Origin: a virus
DNA length: 31,318 bases
Virus record (IMG/VR): IMGVR_UViG_3300045922_000148
Location: 1-31,318 of that record
Direction: 5' to 3' (one strand)
Part shown: positions 22,358-28,294 of the stretch, in pieces
How the letters are laid out: every line of letters begins with the position of its first letter
Position numbering within the stretch: position 1 is the first letter of the stretch
Notes under the pieces: generated by a model
Database searches by the model: none
What the model saw: the letters and a program-made list of their open reading frames with translations, nothing else
Told to the model about the DNA's origin: nothing
Position numbers and translations under genes: made by a program

Positions 22358-23494
22358 TTACTCCTCGTTGTGCTCGGGTTGGAAATCAGCCGACGCGTCG
22401 AGCCGCAGCGCCGGCCGTGGATCGGATTCGGGAGCAAGCTGCGGAGCCCCCTGCGGTTTGATCGTCAGACGTTCGATGAGCTCATGGCCTTTGCCGAGAC
22501 GTGCTTCGGCGTCCCCGATCGTGATCAGCTTGCGTTCGACGCGCCAAGCTTCGTCACCGAGTACGGCCGGCAGCTCATGCTCTGCTTCTACCCTCCATCG
22601 GCGAGTCGCGCGCCCCTCGATCAGCTTGTAACCGGGGACCTTGTCGCCCCTGCGCAGCAAAGCCACCACGCCTGCTTCGATATCGTCACACCACTGGCGG
22701 ACGTTCGGAACCTGCTTCAGCGCCTCAACCAGTTCGTGCGGCTGCAACTTGTTGAACTCGGCCGATGTCATCGACTCGACCATCATTTTGCGCGCACCGC
22801 AGAACGCTCGCCCGGGGCACCAGCGGCACGCTTTCGGCGACGGGTAGTAGATGTGCGGCCTTTCTCGGACATCATCCGCCGCCTTTCGCACGAGCTCCTC
22901 GAATTCCGCCATCTCGTCCAGAGCCACCTCGACGGTGTCGATGTGGTCTCGTCGCGGCTGGTAGACGTGCAGGACGACCTTCTCGACCCCGAGATATCCG
23001 AGTTCGTACATCGCGCCCGAAGCGTACATCGCAAGCTGTGGGTTCAGCAGACGCACTCCTCCCTCGTTCTCCGCAGCGAACACGAGATCGCCCTTCCCGA
23101 ACTTGAAGTCGCAGACGTGCAGAACCCCGTACGTCAAGGTGATGAAGTCAGCGGTGCCTGTCGCCAGCGCGCCGTCGGGCGCGTACTCACCGGTCAGGTG
23201 ACCAATCGGTACCCGGTGCTCGACCGCGACCCACTCAGCGTCTTCTGACAGACCCAAGCAGTAACCCACGTAGTTGTGGATATGAGGCAGCCAGTCGTCC
23301 GGAACCTCGCAAAGCCGGAGCTCTCTTCCGAAAATGCGAGCTTCGAGCTCCTGCGCTGCTCGCTCGTGAGCGAGCGTGCCTTCGTCGCTCGCGTCTGTCG
23401 GCTGCTGCTCGAACTGCTCCACGAACGCGACTGATCCCGGGCATCGCATCCAGCGGTGCGCGCTCGACGGCGAAAGCCTCGCGTGGTAGGCCAT
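22358..23494 (-). CDS. DUF2800-type PD-(D/E)XK nuclease
   Basis: 378 residues. The start LSPSSAHRWMRCPGSVAF matches RecB-like family phage nucleases. GTADFITLTYGVLHVCDFKFGKGD supplies the Asp and D-F-K active site; NPQLAMYASGAM and VVLHVYQPR follow. A Cys set, ACRWCPGRAFCGAR (about residues 220-235), and one Cys near residue 20 suggest an iron-sulfur cluster like that of Cas4/AddB nucleases. It probably acts as a recombination exonuclease together with the ssDNA-binding protein encoded just downstream. The length is normal for the family. Confidence 0.88.
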   Translation of the reverse strand: MAYHARLSPSSAHRWMRCPGSVAFVEQFEQQPTDASDEGTLAHERAAQELEARIFGRELRLCEVPDDWLPHIHNYVGYCLGLSEDAEWVAVEHRVPIGHLTGEYAPDGALATGTADFITLTYGVLHVCDFKFGKGDLVFAAENEGGVRLLNPQLAMYASGAMYELGYLGVEKVVLHVYQPRRDHIDTVEVALDEMAEFEELVRKAADDVRERPHIYYPSPKACRWCPGRAFCGARKMMVESMTSAEFNKLQPHELVEALKQVPNVRQWCDDIEAGVVALLRRGDKVPGYKLIEGRATRRWRVEAEHELPAVLGDEAWRVERKLITIGDAEARLGKGHELIERLTIKPQGAPQLAPESDPRPALRLDASADFQPEHNEE

Positions 23495-23495
23495 G

Positions 23496-23651
23496 TTACG
23501 AACCCCAGGCGTCGGCGAGGATCAGACCGATGTTCGCCACCGCGTAGCCGAAGTAGACGATCCATAAAGGGCTGCCCTTCAGGGCGAAGAGGATCGACGT
23601 GATCGCGTACGCGAGCGTCACCGCTGCCACCAGAAGAATCGTCGCGCTCAT
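23496..23651 (-). CDS. Small two-helix membrane protein
   Basis: 51 residues; ATG 23651 overlaps the stop of the upstream gene (ATGA) and its TAA lies one base before the nuclease start (TAACATG). Two hydrophobic helices are plain: TILLVAAVTLAYAITSILFAL and LWIVYFGYAVANIGLILADAW. The gene fits exactly in the gap, supporting reality. Role unknown; it might anchor early complexes or change membrane state. Confidence 0.65.
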   Translation of the reverse strand: MSATILLVAAVTLAYAITSILFALKGSPLWIVYFGYAVANIGLILADAWGS

Positions 23652-23980
23652 TGCAGCGCCCGCAGCTTCTCGTAGACCTCGGCGCTGTCCTCTGGGGCGA
23701 CCTCCGTGATCGTTTTCAGCCCCAGCGACGCCACGAACGCTTTTACCTTCTCGGCGCCGATCTGCTTCGCTTTCTCGGCTGCCAGCTTGCGTAGCTCGTT
23801 GCCGCTGTAGACCTTCGGAATGCTCAGCTCCTCGTCCGGCTGCTGTACCTTCACTGCGCCAGCGGTCTCGCGGATGGGCTCTACGCGTTCAGCGGACGGC
23901 AGCAAAGTATTTAAAGCGTTGATAGATTCCCGGATGTCGTTCGCGTCGTCGATGTTTACTACGATGGAAAAGACCGGCAT
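23648..23980 (-). CDS. Unknown early protein, first gene left of the divergent promoter
   Basis: 110 residues, ATG with CGGAGAAC before it. An N-terminal strand-helix (MPVFSIVVNIDDANDIRESINALNTLLPSA) is followed by a charged linker (EPIRETAGAVKVQQPDEELS) and a C-terminal helical domain (NELRKLAAEKAKQIGAEKVKAFVASLGLKTITEVAPEDSAEVYEKLRAL). The latter resembles the C-terminal helix set of many phage proteins of about 110 residues next to DUF2800 nucleases, but no function is known to me. It heads the nuclease/SSB operon. Confidence 0.68.
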   Translation of the reverse strand: MPVFSIVVNIDDANDIRESINALNTLLPSAERVEPIRETAGAVKVQQPDEELSIPKVYSGNELRKLAAEKAKQIGAEKVKAFVASLGLKTITEVAPEDSAEVYEKLRALQ

Positions 23981-23995
23981 GTCGTGTTCTCCGTG

Positions 23996-24038
23996 TTGAG
24001 TGAGGCACGCAGTATGCCATACTTGAATTCCTTTTCAA
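23996..24038. promoter_or_regulatory. Overlapping divergent promoters sharing a palindrome
   Basis: Plus strand: TTGAGT (23996-24001), 16 bp, CATACT (24018-24023), leading to the regulator gene at 24058. Minus strand: TTGAAA (24038-24033), 16 bp, CATACT (24016-24011), leading to 23980. The two -10 boxes are the arms of AGTATG-C-CATACT (24011-24023), so one protein bound there would cover both. TTGAATTCCTTTTCAA (24023-24038) is a second partial palindrome. The neighbouring ribbon-helix-helix protein is the natural candidate. Confidence 0.65.
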
Positions 24039-24057
24039 CAGAACTGGAGAACCCACC

Positions 24058-24231
24058 ATGAGCAAGGACGAAGTCCATATCGGTCTGGTCATCGACAAAG
24101 CGACGCAGAAGAGGCTGCAAGGTATCGCTAAGCAGTATTCCGTCAGCTTCAGCGCTGTCGTGCGTTGGGCGATCGCGCGCTACCTCAGCCAGAATGAAGC
24201 GCCGCCCGCAGACCGCAGAGGCTCTAAGTAG
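24058..24231 (+). CDS. Ribbon-helix-helix DNA-binding regulator
   Basis: 57 residues, ATG after CTGGAGAACC. The sequence has an N-terminal strand (DEVHIGLVIDKATQKRL) and two helices (QGIAKQYSV, SFSAVVRWAIARYLSQNE), the pattern of CopG/Arc/MetJ-type proteins, which bind operators as dimers through the N-terminal strand. The tail (APPADRRGSK) is basic. Located at the divergent promoters, it probably controls them and its own gene. Too short for other domains. Confidence 0.75.
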   Translation: MSKDEVHIGLVIDKATQKRLQGIAKQYSVSFSAVVRWAIARYLSQNEAPPADRRGSK

Positions 24232-24323
24232 GGGTCGAGAGTGCGCGATCCCGCGTTGTCTGGGGCGGCGCGGGTTCATGATACATTCATCGCCCCTCTG
24301 TTCAACCCACCAACGAGGAACAC

Positions 24324-24974
24324 GTGAACCACACCCCGTCCATCCTGACGCGGAGCGGCATCCTATTCGACCTCTCCGACCCGAAGCCTGAACTCGTCCG
24401 ACTCGAAGATATCACCTACGCGCTGTCGCACATCAACCGTTTCACCGGCCATACACGTACGCGCTGGACCGTAGCTCAGCACTCGCTGCTCGCGTATCAC
24501 CTTGCGTCGAGATGGAAGTCGGACTCCCTCCCGTACGTCAGTGATCTGCGAATCCTCTGCCTGATGCACGACGCGGCAGAGGCTTACGTCGGCGACATAT
24601 CTTCGCCGCTGAAATCGCTCGTGCCGCAGTTTCGTGAGATCGAGAAGCGCATTCAACGCACGATCTCCGACAAGTTCGACCTCCCGCAGCCCGACGACCA
24701 TCTCACCGATCTGGTCAAGACGATCGACTCGATCTGCTACGTCGCGGAGCGCAAAGTGCTGATGCCCGAGTTCGACTTCGCGAAGCACGGTCACAGCGAT
24801 CACGAGCTCTACCAGCATATCGAGTTCTGGTGCCCGCTTTCCATCGAGACAGCGTGCGCGTTTATCAAGTCGAACTTCTTCGTCAATGCGAGCGGGAAAG
24901 GCAAGTACGCGTCATCCGGTCAGCTCGCGAAGGAATTCGAGCGCGCGATCCTGCATGAGCTGGAGGCGCGATGA
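24324..24974 (+). CDS. HD-domain phosphohydrolase (YfdR-like deoxynucleotidase)
   Basis: 216 residues from GTG 24324 (GAGGAAC upstream). HD signature: RFTGHTRTRWTVAQHSLLA (His53), LMHDAAEAYVGDISSPLK (His82-Asp83, Glu86, Asp91), then FREIEKRIQRTISDKFDLP and YVAERKVLM. This matches the YfdR/YfbR-type enzymes, which remove phosphate from deoxynucleotides. In phages it may recycle host nucleotides or trim dNTP pools. The stop overlaps the primase start by ATGA, coupling it to replication. A weak TTGTCT-N17-TGATAC pair at about 24265-24293 could be a promoter. Confidence 0.82.
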   Translation: MNHTPSILTRSGILFDLSDPKPELVRLEDITYALSHINRFTGHTRTRWTVAQHSLLAYHLASRWKSDSLPYVSDLRILCLMHDAAEAYVGDISSPLKSLVPQFREIEKRIQRTISDKFDLPQPDDHLTDLVKTIDSICYVAERKVLMPEFDFAKHGHSDHELYQHIEFWCPLSIETACAFIKSNFFVNASGKGKYASSGQLAKEFERAILHELEAR

Positions 24975-26890
24975 GCTACGGGACAACAGCGAACGATCTA
25001 CTCGCGCGCGGATACGAGCCGATCCCGTGCGCAGGCAAGCGCCCGATCTACAGCGATTGGCAGAACAAGGTCGGCGTCAATCCAGCGAAGCACTACGAGG
25101 CGAACGTCGGCCTGCTCACACGATCGACACCGGCACTCGATGTCGACTTCGAAGACCCGTCTGTGCTCAGCATCGTCGAAAGCGTCATCGGCAACACTCC
25201 GAAACGCATCGGGCGCAAAGGCGCGCTTTACCTCTTCCGCACCGACGCCCCGTTCCGCAAGATGCGGCGCGAGTACATGCGCGACGACGAACGCGGTGCT
25301 ATCGAATGGCTCGCAGACGGGCAGCAGTTCATCGCTTACGGTACTCACCCAGACACAGGCAAGCCGTACACGTGGGTCGGTGGCCGAGGGCCGCGAGATG
25401 TCGAGTCGCACGATCTCACGACAGTCGATGAGACGTCAGCTTTGCGCATCCTCGACCAGATTGAGGAGCGCCTTCTCGCTGCCGGATGGACGCGAAAGGC
25501 CGGCTCGGCAGGCTCTACTGGATCGATGGTCCGCCGCGGTTCCCCGGTCGAGTTCGACGTCCCGGAGTCCGACTACACGCAGCGCCAGATCGAGTGCCTG
25601 AAAGCTCTCCCGCATCTCGATGCGGAGGATTACGGATCATGGATCGCTGTCGGGCACGCGCTGCGGTCCGAGGGTTTCGAGTTCGACGTCTACGATGCGT
25701 GGAGCCGCACAGCGCCGAACTACGACCGCGACGCATGCCTGCAACGATGGGAGAGCTTCCACCCTCGAAGCGCGGGCGCATACAGCCTCCTGCGCGCTGC
25801 CGGGCTGAGCAGCGCGAGGCTCGACTTCGAGCCGGTCGCGGGCGCGCGGGAGGAGCCCGCAGCCCCCGCAAAAAAGTCGCCCGACATCCAGACGATCGCG
25901 AGCATCGCGGAGCGCAAGCCGCCTGACTGGCTGGTCAAGGGGCTCATCCCGAAGGTATCGCTCGTCGGGTTGATCGCTTCCCCGAACGCAGGGAAAAGCT
26001 TCCTTCTTCTCGACCTATGCGCGGCCGTTGAGCGTGCAGGGTCGTCGGACGTTACGTGGTTCGGGCGTCGCGTTAAAGCGGACGAGCGCTCGATCTGCGT
26101 CGTGTTCAGCTACGAGGGCTCGATGGTCGTGCGTGCGCGTGCTCTGCGCAAGCGGTTCGACGGCGTCGGAAGCCGGATCGTGATTGAGAGCGGCTGGCCG
26201 AACCTGCGCGATCCGGAAAGCGTCTCCCGCGTCATGGAGCGAATCAGGGAGATCGAGCAGTCGCTCGGCGGGCGCGTGAGGCTGATCGCGTTCGATACGC
26301 TCAACCTTGCGCTGGCAGGCGGGAACGAGAACAGCAGCGAGGACATGGGCGCCGCGGTGGGCGCTATAAAGCGGCTTCGCGATGCGCATCGCTGCTCGGT
26401 GGTGGTCGTCCATCATCTGGGGAAGGATGAGACGAAAGGCGCCCGCGGGCATACGTCGCTTCTGGGGGCTCTCGACACCGAGATTACGATCGTAGGGGAT
26501 CGGGCAGCCCCGACTCGGACGATCGAGCTCACGAAGTGCCGGGACGGGGACGGGATCGGCGGATTCGGTTGGTTCAGGCTCGCGGTGGTCGGGCTCGGGT
26601 TCGACGAGGACGGCGACGAGATAACGTCATGCGTGGTCGAGCCGACGGTAGAGGAGGAGGCGGCAGCCGGGCGGATGAAAGAGGCCGAGGAACGCGTCAG
26701 GAAGGCTCTGGAGCCGTTCCCGGGCGGGTTGAGTAAGGGAGCCCTGTTCGATGCTATCGGAGGCAACAGGAACCGCTTTTTCGCCGATCTGGAGACGCTG
26801 TACGCGGCGGGCAAGGTGGAATTTAAATCCGGCGGCGGCAGGGTGGTTCTGGTGGTCTGGAAAGGTGACGATCGTACCAACACCAGCTAA
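24971..26890 (+). CDS. PrimPol-type primase fused to a RepA-like helicase
   Basis: 639 residues. Residues 1-175 form a bifunctional primase-polymerase domain (ANDLLARGYEPIPCAGKRP, LDVDFED with Asp57 and Asp59, IEWLADGQQFIAYGTHPDTGKPYTW). Residues about 203-275 match the primase C-terminal 2 domain (IECLKALPHLDAEDYGSWIAVGHALRSEG, CLQRWESF). Residues 315-560 are an AAA/RecA-type ATPase: ASPNAGKS Walker A (336-343), RLIAFDTLNLALAGGNENSS Walker B, VVVHHLGKDETKGARGHTSL. The last 65 residues form a winged-helix-like end (GGLSKGALFDAIGGNRNRFFADLETLYAAGKVEF). It should unwind and prime DNA at the origin. The stop codon lies in a large hairpin. Confidence 0.92.
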   Translation: MSYGTTANDLLARGYEPIPCAGKRPIYSDWQNKVGVNPAKHYEANVGLLTRSTPALDVDFEDPSVLSIVESVIGNTPKRIGRKGALYLFRTDAPFRKMRREYMRDDERGAIEWLADGQQFIAYGTHPDTGKPYTWVGGRGPRDVESHDLTTVDETSALRILDQIEERLLAAGWTRKAGSAGSTGSMVRRGSPVEFDVPESDYTQRQIECLKALPHLDAEDYGSWIAVGHALRSEGFEFDVYDAWSRTAPNYDRDACLQRWESFHPRSAGAYSLLRAAGLSSARLDFEPVAGAREEPAAPAKKSPDIQTIASIAERKPPDWLVKGLIPKVSLVGLIASPNAGKSFLLLDLCAAVERAGSSDVTWFGRRVKADERSICVVFSYEGSMVVRARALRKRFDGVGSRIVIESGWPNLRDPESVSRVMERIREIEQSLGGRVRLIAFDTLNLALAGGNENSSEDMGAAVGAIKRLRDAHRCSVVVVHHLGKDETKGARGHTSLLGALDTEITIVGDRAAPTRTIELTKCRDGDGIGGFGWFRLAVVGLGFDEDGDEITSCVVEPTVEEEAAAGRMKEAEERVRKALEPFPGGLSKGALFDAIGGNRNRFFADLETLYAAGKVEFKSGGGRVVLVVWKGDDRTNTS

Positions 26891-26914
26891 CGCTGATGCT
26901 GGTGTTGGTACGAT
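26871..26914. repeat. 17-bp inverted repeat over the primase stop codon
   Basis: ATCGTACCAACACCAGC pairs perfectly with GCTGGTGTTGGTACGAT around a 10-nt loop that contains the TAA stop. No T-run follows, so it is not a normal terminator. It may stabilise the 3' end of the primase mRNA and also be the first element of the origin candidate. Confidence 0.85.
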
Positions 26915-27017
26915 TCAGTACCGGTCAATCGTACCATCGTACCATCACTCGTTGGTACTGGTCGGCGGTACCAGTTTTGCCAGCAATAACAAGCACTTAC
27001 CGGCGATACCGGTCCGA

Positions 27018-27069
27018 ATCGTACCATCGTACCAAATCGTACCAGCACCATTTGGTACGATGGTACGAT
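27018..27069. repeat. 20-bp perfect inverted repeat
   Basis: The left arm is ATCGTACCATCGTACCAAAT (27018-27037), itself a tandem of ATCGTACCA. The right arm is its exact reverse complement (27050-27069), and the loop is 12 nt and holds another CGTACCA. The arms can form a strong cruciform or bind two protein dimers. Confidence 0.9.
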
Positions 27070-27072
27070 ACC

Positions 27073-27118
27073 ATCGTATCATCGTATCGCGCCCTCTAGG
27101 GCGATACGATGATACGAT
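27073..27118. repeat. 18-bp perfect inverted repeat of the GTATC variant
   Basis: ATCGTATCATCGTATCGC (27073-27090) and its exact reverse complement (27101-27118) flank a 10-nt loop, inside which CC-TCTA-GG can pair further. The unit is the same as in the neighbouring repeat with C changed to T (GTACC to GTATC). Confidence 0.9.
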
Positions 27119-27197
27119 ACGATCGTACCGGTACTTGTCGCGGTACTGGTCGGAGCCATGCCGAAGCCGCCGATCAAACCTTGCGCCCGGGTGCAAA

Positions 27198-27215
27198 TGT
27201 TGCGTTTTCGCAACA
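27198..27215. other. 7-bp hairpin with TTTT loop
   Basis: TGTTGCG and CGCAACA pair around TTTT, between the origin candidate and the first copied promoter. It could end any transcript coming from the primase or be a protein-binding site. No T-run follows the stem. Confidence 0.4.
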
Positions 27216-27220
27216 GCCGT

Positions 27221-27279
27221 TCGTGGCCGACGAACGGTAGGCCCGGGGGCTTGACAGGGGCGCTGGTACGCTTTAAAGT
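27221..27279 (+). repeat. Direct repeat copy 1 (gene end plus promoter)
   Basis: 59 bp matching 27572-27630 at 56 positions. It includes the bases that in copy 2 code for VADER and a stop, followed by a complete promoter. In copy 1 the same VADER-stop reading exists but without a credible gene in front of it, so this is probably the remnant of a duplicated small gene. Confidence 0.85.
27251..27279 (+). promoter_or_regulatory. Phage promoter copy 1 (TTGACA-N17-TAAAGT)
   Basis: TTGACA at 27251-27256, a 17-bp spacer and TAAAGT at 27274-27279, followed by a 60-bp leader to the ATG at 27343. Spacer and boxes are identical to copy 2 (GGGGCGCTGGTACGCTT), and the spacer contains the GGTAC motif of the origin region. 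Confidence 0.78.
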
Positions 27280-27342
27280 GCGGTCATCGGGTGGCAATCG
27301 CCACCGCCCGCGCCTCAGGGAGTTTGAGGTATGGAGTGAGAC

Positions 27343-27591
27343 ATGTCGCGAGTTCATGTAGGGTATGTCAAGGTTGCAGGCTGGGGAAGCGACCGTCATG
27401 CGCGCGAAGTGCGCGGAGACAGGAAGACGCTGGGTACTATCCGTGCGCTCGTAAGGGGTGGCGCGGATGTGGTATGCGACACCAATCGTGGAGCGAGGCG
27501 CATCATCGAATCTGGTGGTCGGCTGTATGTCCGGCTTCCTTACGGGGTTAGGGACTGGCGGAAAGCTGCCATCGTGGCCGACGAACGGTAG
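27343..27591 (+). CDS. Small basic unknown protein
   Basis: 82 residues, ATG with GGAGTGAGAC before it. The sequence is basic and alpha-beta: SRVHVGYVKVAGWGSDRHAR, EVRGDRKTLGTIRALVRGGADVVCDTNRGARRIIESGG, RLYVRLPYGVRDWRKAAIVADER. High Arg content suggests nucleic acid or acidic-protein binding. It is the first gene from promoter copy 1, and its last codons lie in direct repeat copy 2. No family recognised; probably an early accessory protein. Confidence 0.65.
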   Translation: MSRVHVGYVKVAGWGSDRHAREVRGDRKTLGTIRALVRGGADVVCDTNRGARRIIESGGRLYVRLPYGVRDWRKAAIVADER

Positions 27592-27630
27592 GCGTGGGCG
27601 CTTGACAGGGGCGCTGGTACGCTTTAAAGT
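27572..27630 (+). repeat. Direct repeat copy 2 (gene end plus promoter)
   Basis: 59 bp matching 27221-27279 with three mismatches, all between the stop codon and the -35 box. It covers the last six codons and stop of the 82-aa gene, and the next promoter. Confidence 0.85.
27602..27630 (+). promoter_or_regulatory. Phage promoter copy 2 (TTGACA-N17-TAAAGT)
   Basis: TTGACA at 27602-27607, 17-bp spacer, TAAAGT at 27625-27630. It drives the 115-aa gene at 27683 and the coupled 64-aa gene. Leader bases after the -10 (ACGCTCAACGGTTGG) differ from copy 1. Confidence 0.78.
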
Positions 27631-27682
27631 ACGCTCAACGGTTGGGGATCGGCCTCAACCGGGACCTGAAAGGAGAGTCGAG

Positions 27683-28030
27683 ATGTTCCTTCTGAACTTC
27701 GGGTTGAACCGGAACGATGGAAAAGGTGAAGTCGACGCAATGCGACTGGTGCGCGATTTGCACTACTTCGGCATGTCCCCGATTCTGCTGGGCACGCCGA
27801 AGAGCGACACGGAGCCGACTGCGGTCGTCTCGGTGAAGCATCGGCCGACCGGCACGATGGTCGACTACCTGTGCGACCGGTATGCGCAGGATTGCTTCGC
27901 GGTGTACTGCCCGTCCACCGGTATCGGTGAGCTGGTAGGGCCGAAAGTGGCCGAATGGGGGGGGGAGTTCAACTCGGCCTACTTCATCGTGAATGCGTAC
28001 GGTAAGCGCCTTTCGGAGGTGTCAAGATGA
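27683..28030 (+). CDS. Unknown alpha-beta protein
   Basis: 115 residues from ATG 27683, set by AAAGGAGAG at ideal spacing; the longer open frame crosses the promoter. Sequence features: MFLLNFGLNRNDGKGEVDAM, LVRDLHYFGMSPILLGTPKS, EPTAVVSVKHRPTGTMVDYLCDRYAQDCFAVYCP, GPKVAEWGGEFNSAYFIVNAYGKRL. This reads as a compact soluble fold, with two Cys. I do not recognise it. It is transcribed from promoter copy 2 and its stop overlaps the next start as ATGA. Confidence 0.68.
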   Translation: MFLLNFGLNRNDGKGEVDAMRLVRDLHYFGMSPILLGTPKSDTEPTAVVSVKHRPTGTMVDYLCDRYAQDCFAVYCPSTGIGELVGPKVAEWGGEFNSAYFIVNAYGKRLSEVSR

Positions 28031-28221
28031 GAGCTTTCGACGTGAGGATCGGGAATCGTAAGTTGGCGCAGATACTGTGCCCTAGCTCTACGCTGGCGCG
28101 GGAACTACGCAAAAAGCTGATCGCCGAGGGTTGGCCGAACACGATCAGCGTCTACCGCAACAACGAGGACCTGACCGCATACGATGACGTGTCGAGGTAC
28201 TCGAAGCCGGAGGAGCACTGA
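28027..28221 (+). CDS. Small unknown protein
   Basis: 64 residues; ATG overlaps the previous stop. MRAFDVRIGNRKLAQILCPS, STLARELRKKLIAEGWPNTI, SVYRNNEDLTAYDDVSRYSKPEEH: an alpha-beta pattern, basic in the middle and acidic at the end. It is the last gene before the strong terminator at 28243-28275, so this transcription unit (promoter copy 2, two genes, terminator) is complete. No function known. Confidence 0.65.
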   Translation: MRAFDVRIGNRKLAQILCPSSTLARELRKKLIAEGWPNTISVYRNNEDLTAYDDVSRYSKPEEH

Positions 28222-28242
28222 AAACTCAACACCCGACTGTTG

Positions 28243-28275
28243 CCGGCCTGCTACAATGCAGGCCGGTTTGCTTTT
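28243..28275 (+). terminator. Strong intrinsic terminator before the packaging genes
   Basis: CCGGCCTGC and GCAGGCCGG form a perfect 9-bp stem with a 6-nt loop (TACAAT), followed by TTTGCTTTT. It closes the small-gene unit and separates it from the terminase/portal unit, whose start codon lies 20 bp later. Confidence 0.9.
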
Positions 28276-28294
28276 GTCGCGAGAAAACAACACT

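Larger units (their letters stand above)
26871..27160. other. Candidate replication origin: dense GTACC/GTATC inverted-repeat array
   Basis: No credible gene occupies 26891-27342. About 14 GTACC or GGTAC pentamers crowd into this stretch, together with GTATC/GATAC variants. They build perfect inverted repeats: 17 bp (26871-26887 with 26898-26914), 20 bp (27018-27037 with 27050-27069) and 18 bp (27073-27090 with 27101-27118), plus a 6-bp hairpin (26957-26962 with 26970-26975). Location right after the primase-helicase gene is the usual place for a phage origin with initiator-binding iterons. Other uses, such as a recombination or packaging site, cannot be ruled out. Confidence 0.65.

Noticed and set aside
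26871-27160. CRISPR array
   Set aside because: Repeats are short, inverted and unevenly spaced, with no constant repeat-spacer alternation.
26896-27254. Small ORFs inside the repeat-rich region
   Set aside because: They translate into repetitive Tyr/Ser/Arg strings produced by the GTACC repeats and lack ribosome sites.
27158-27361. 67-codon plus-strand frame across promoter copy 1
   Set aside because: It crosses the TTGACA-N17-TAAAGT promoter and overlaps the start of the 82-aa gene; composition is Arg-rich shadow type.
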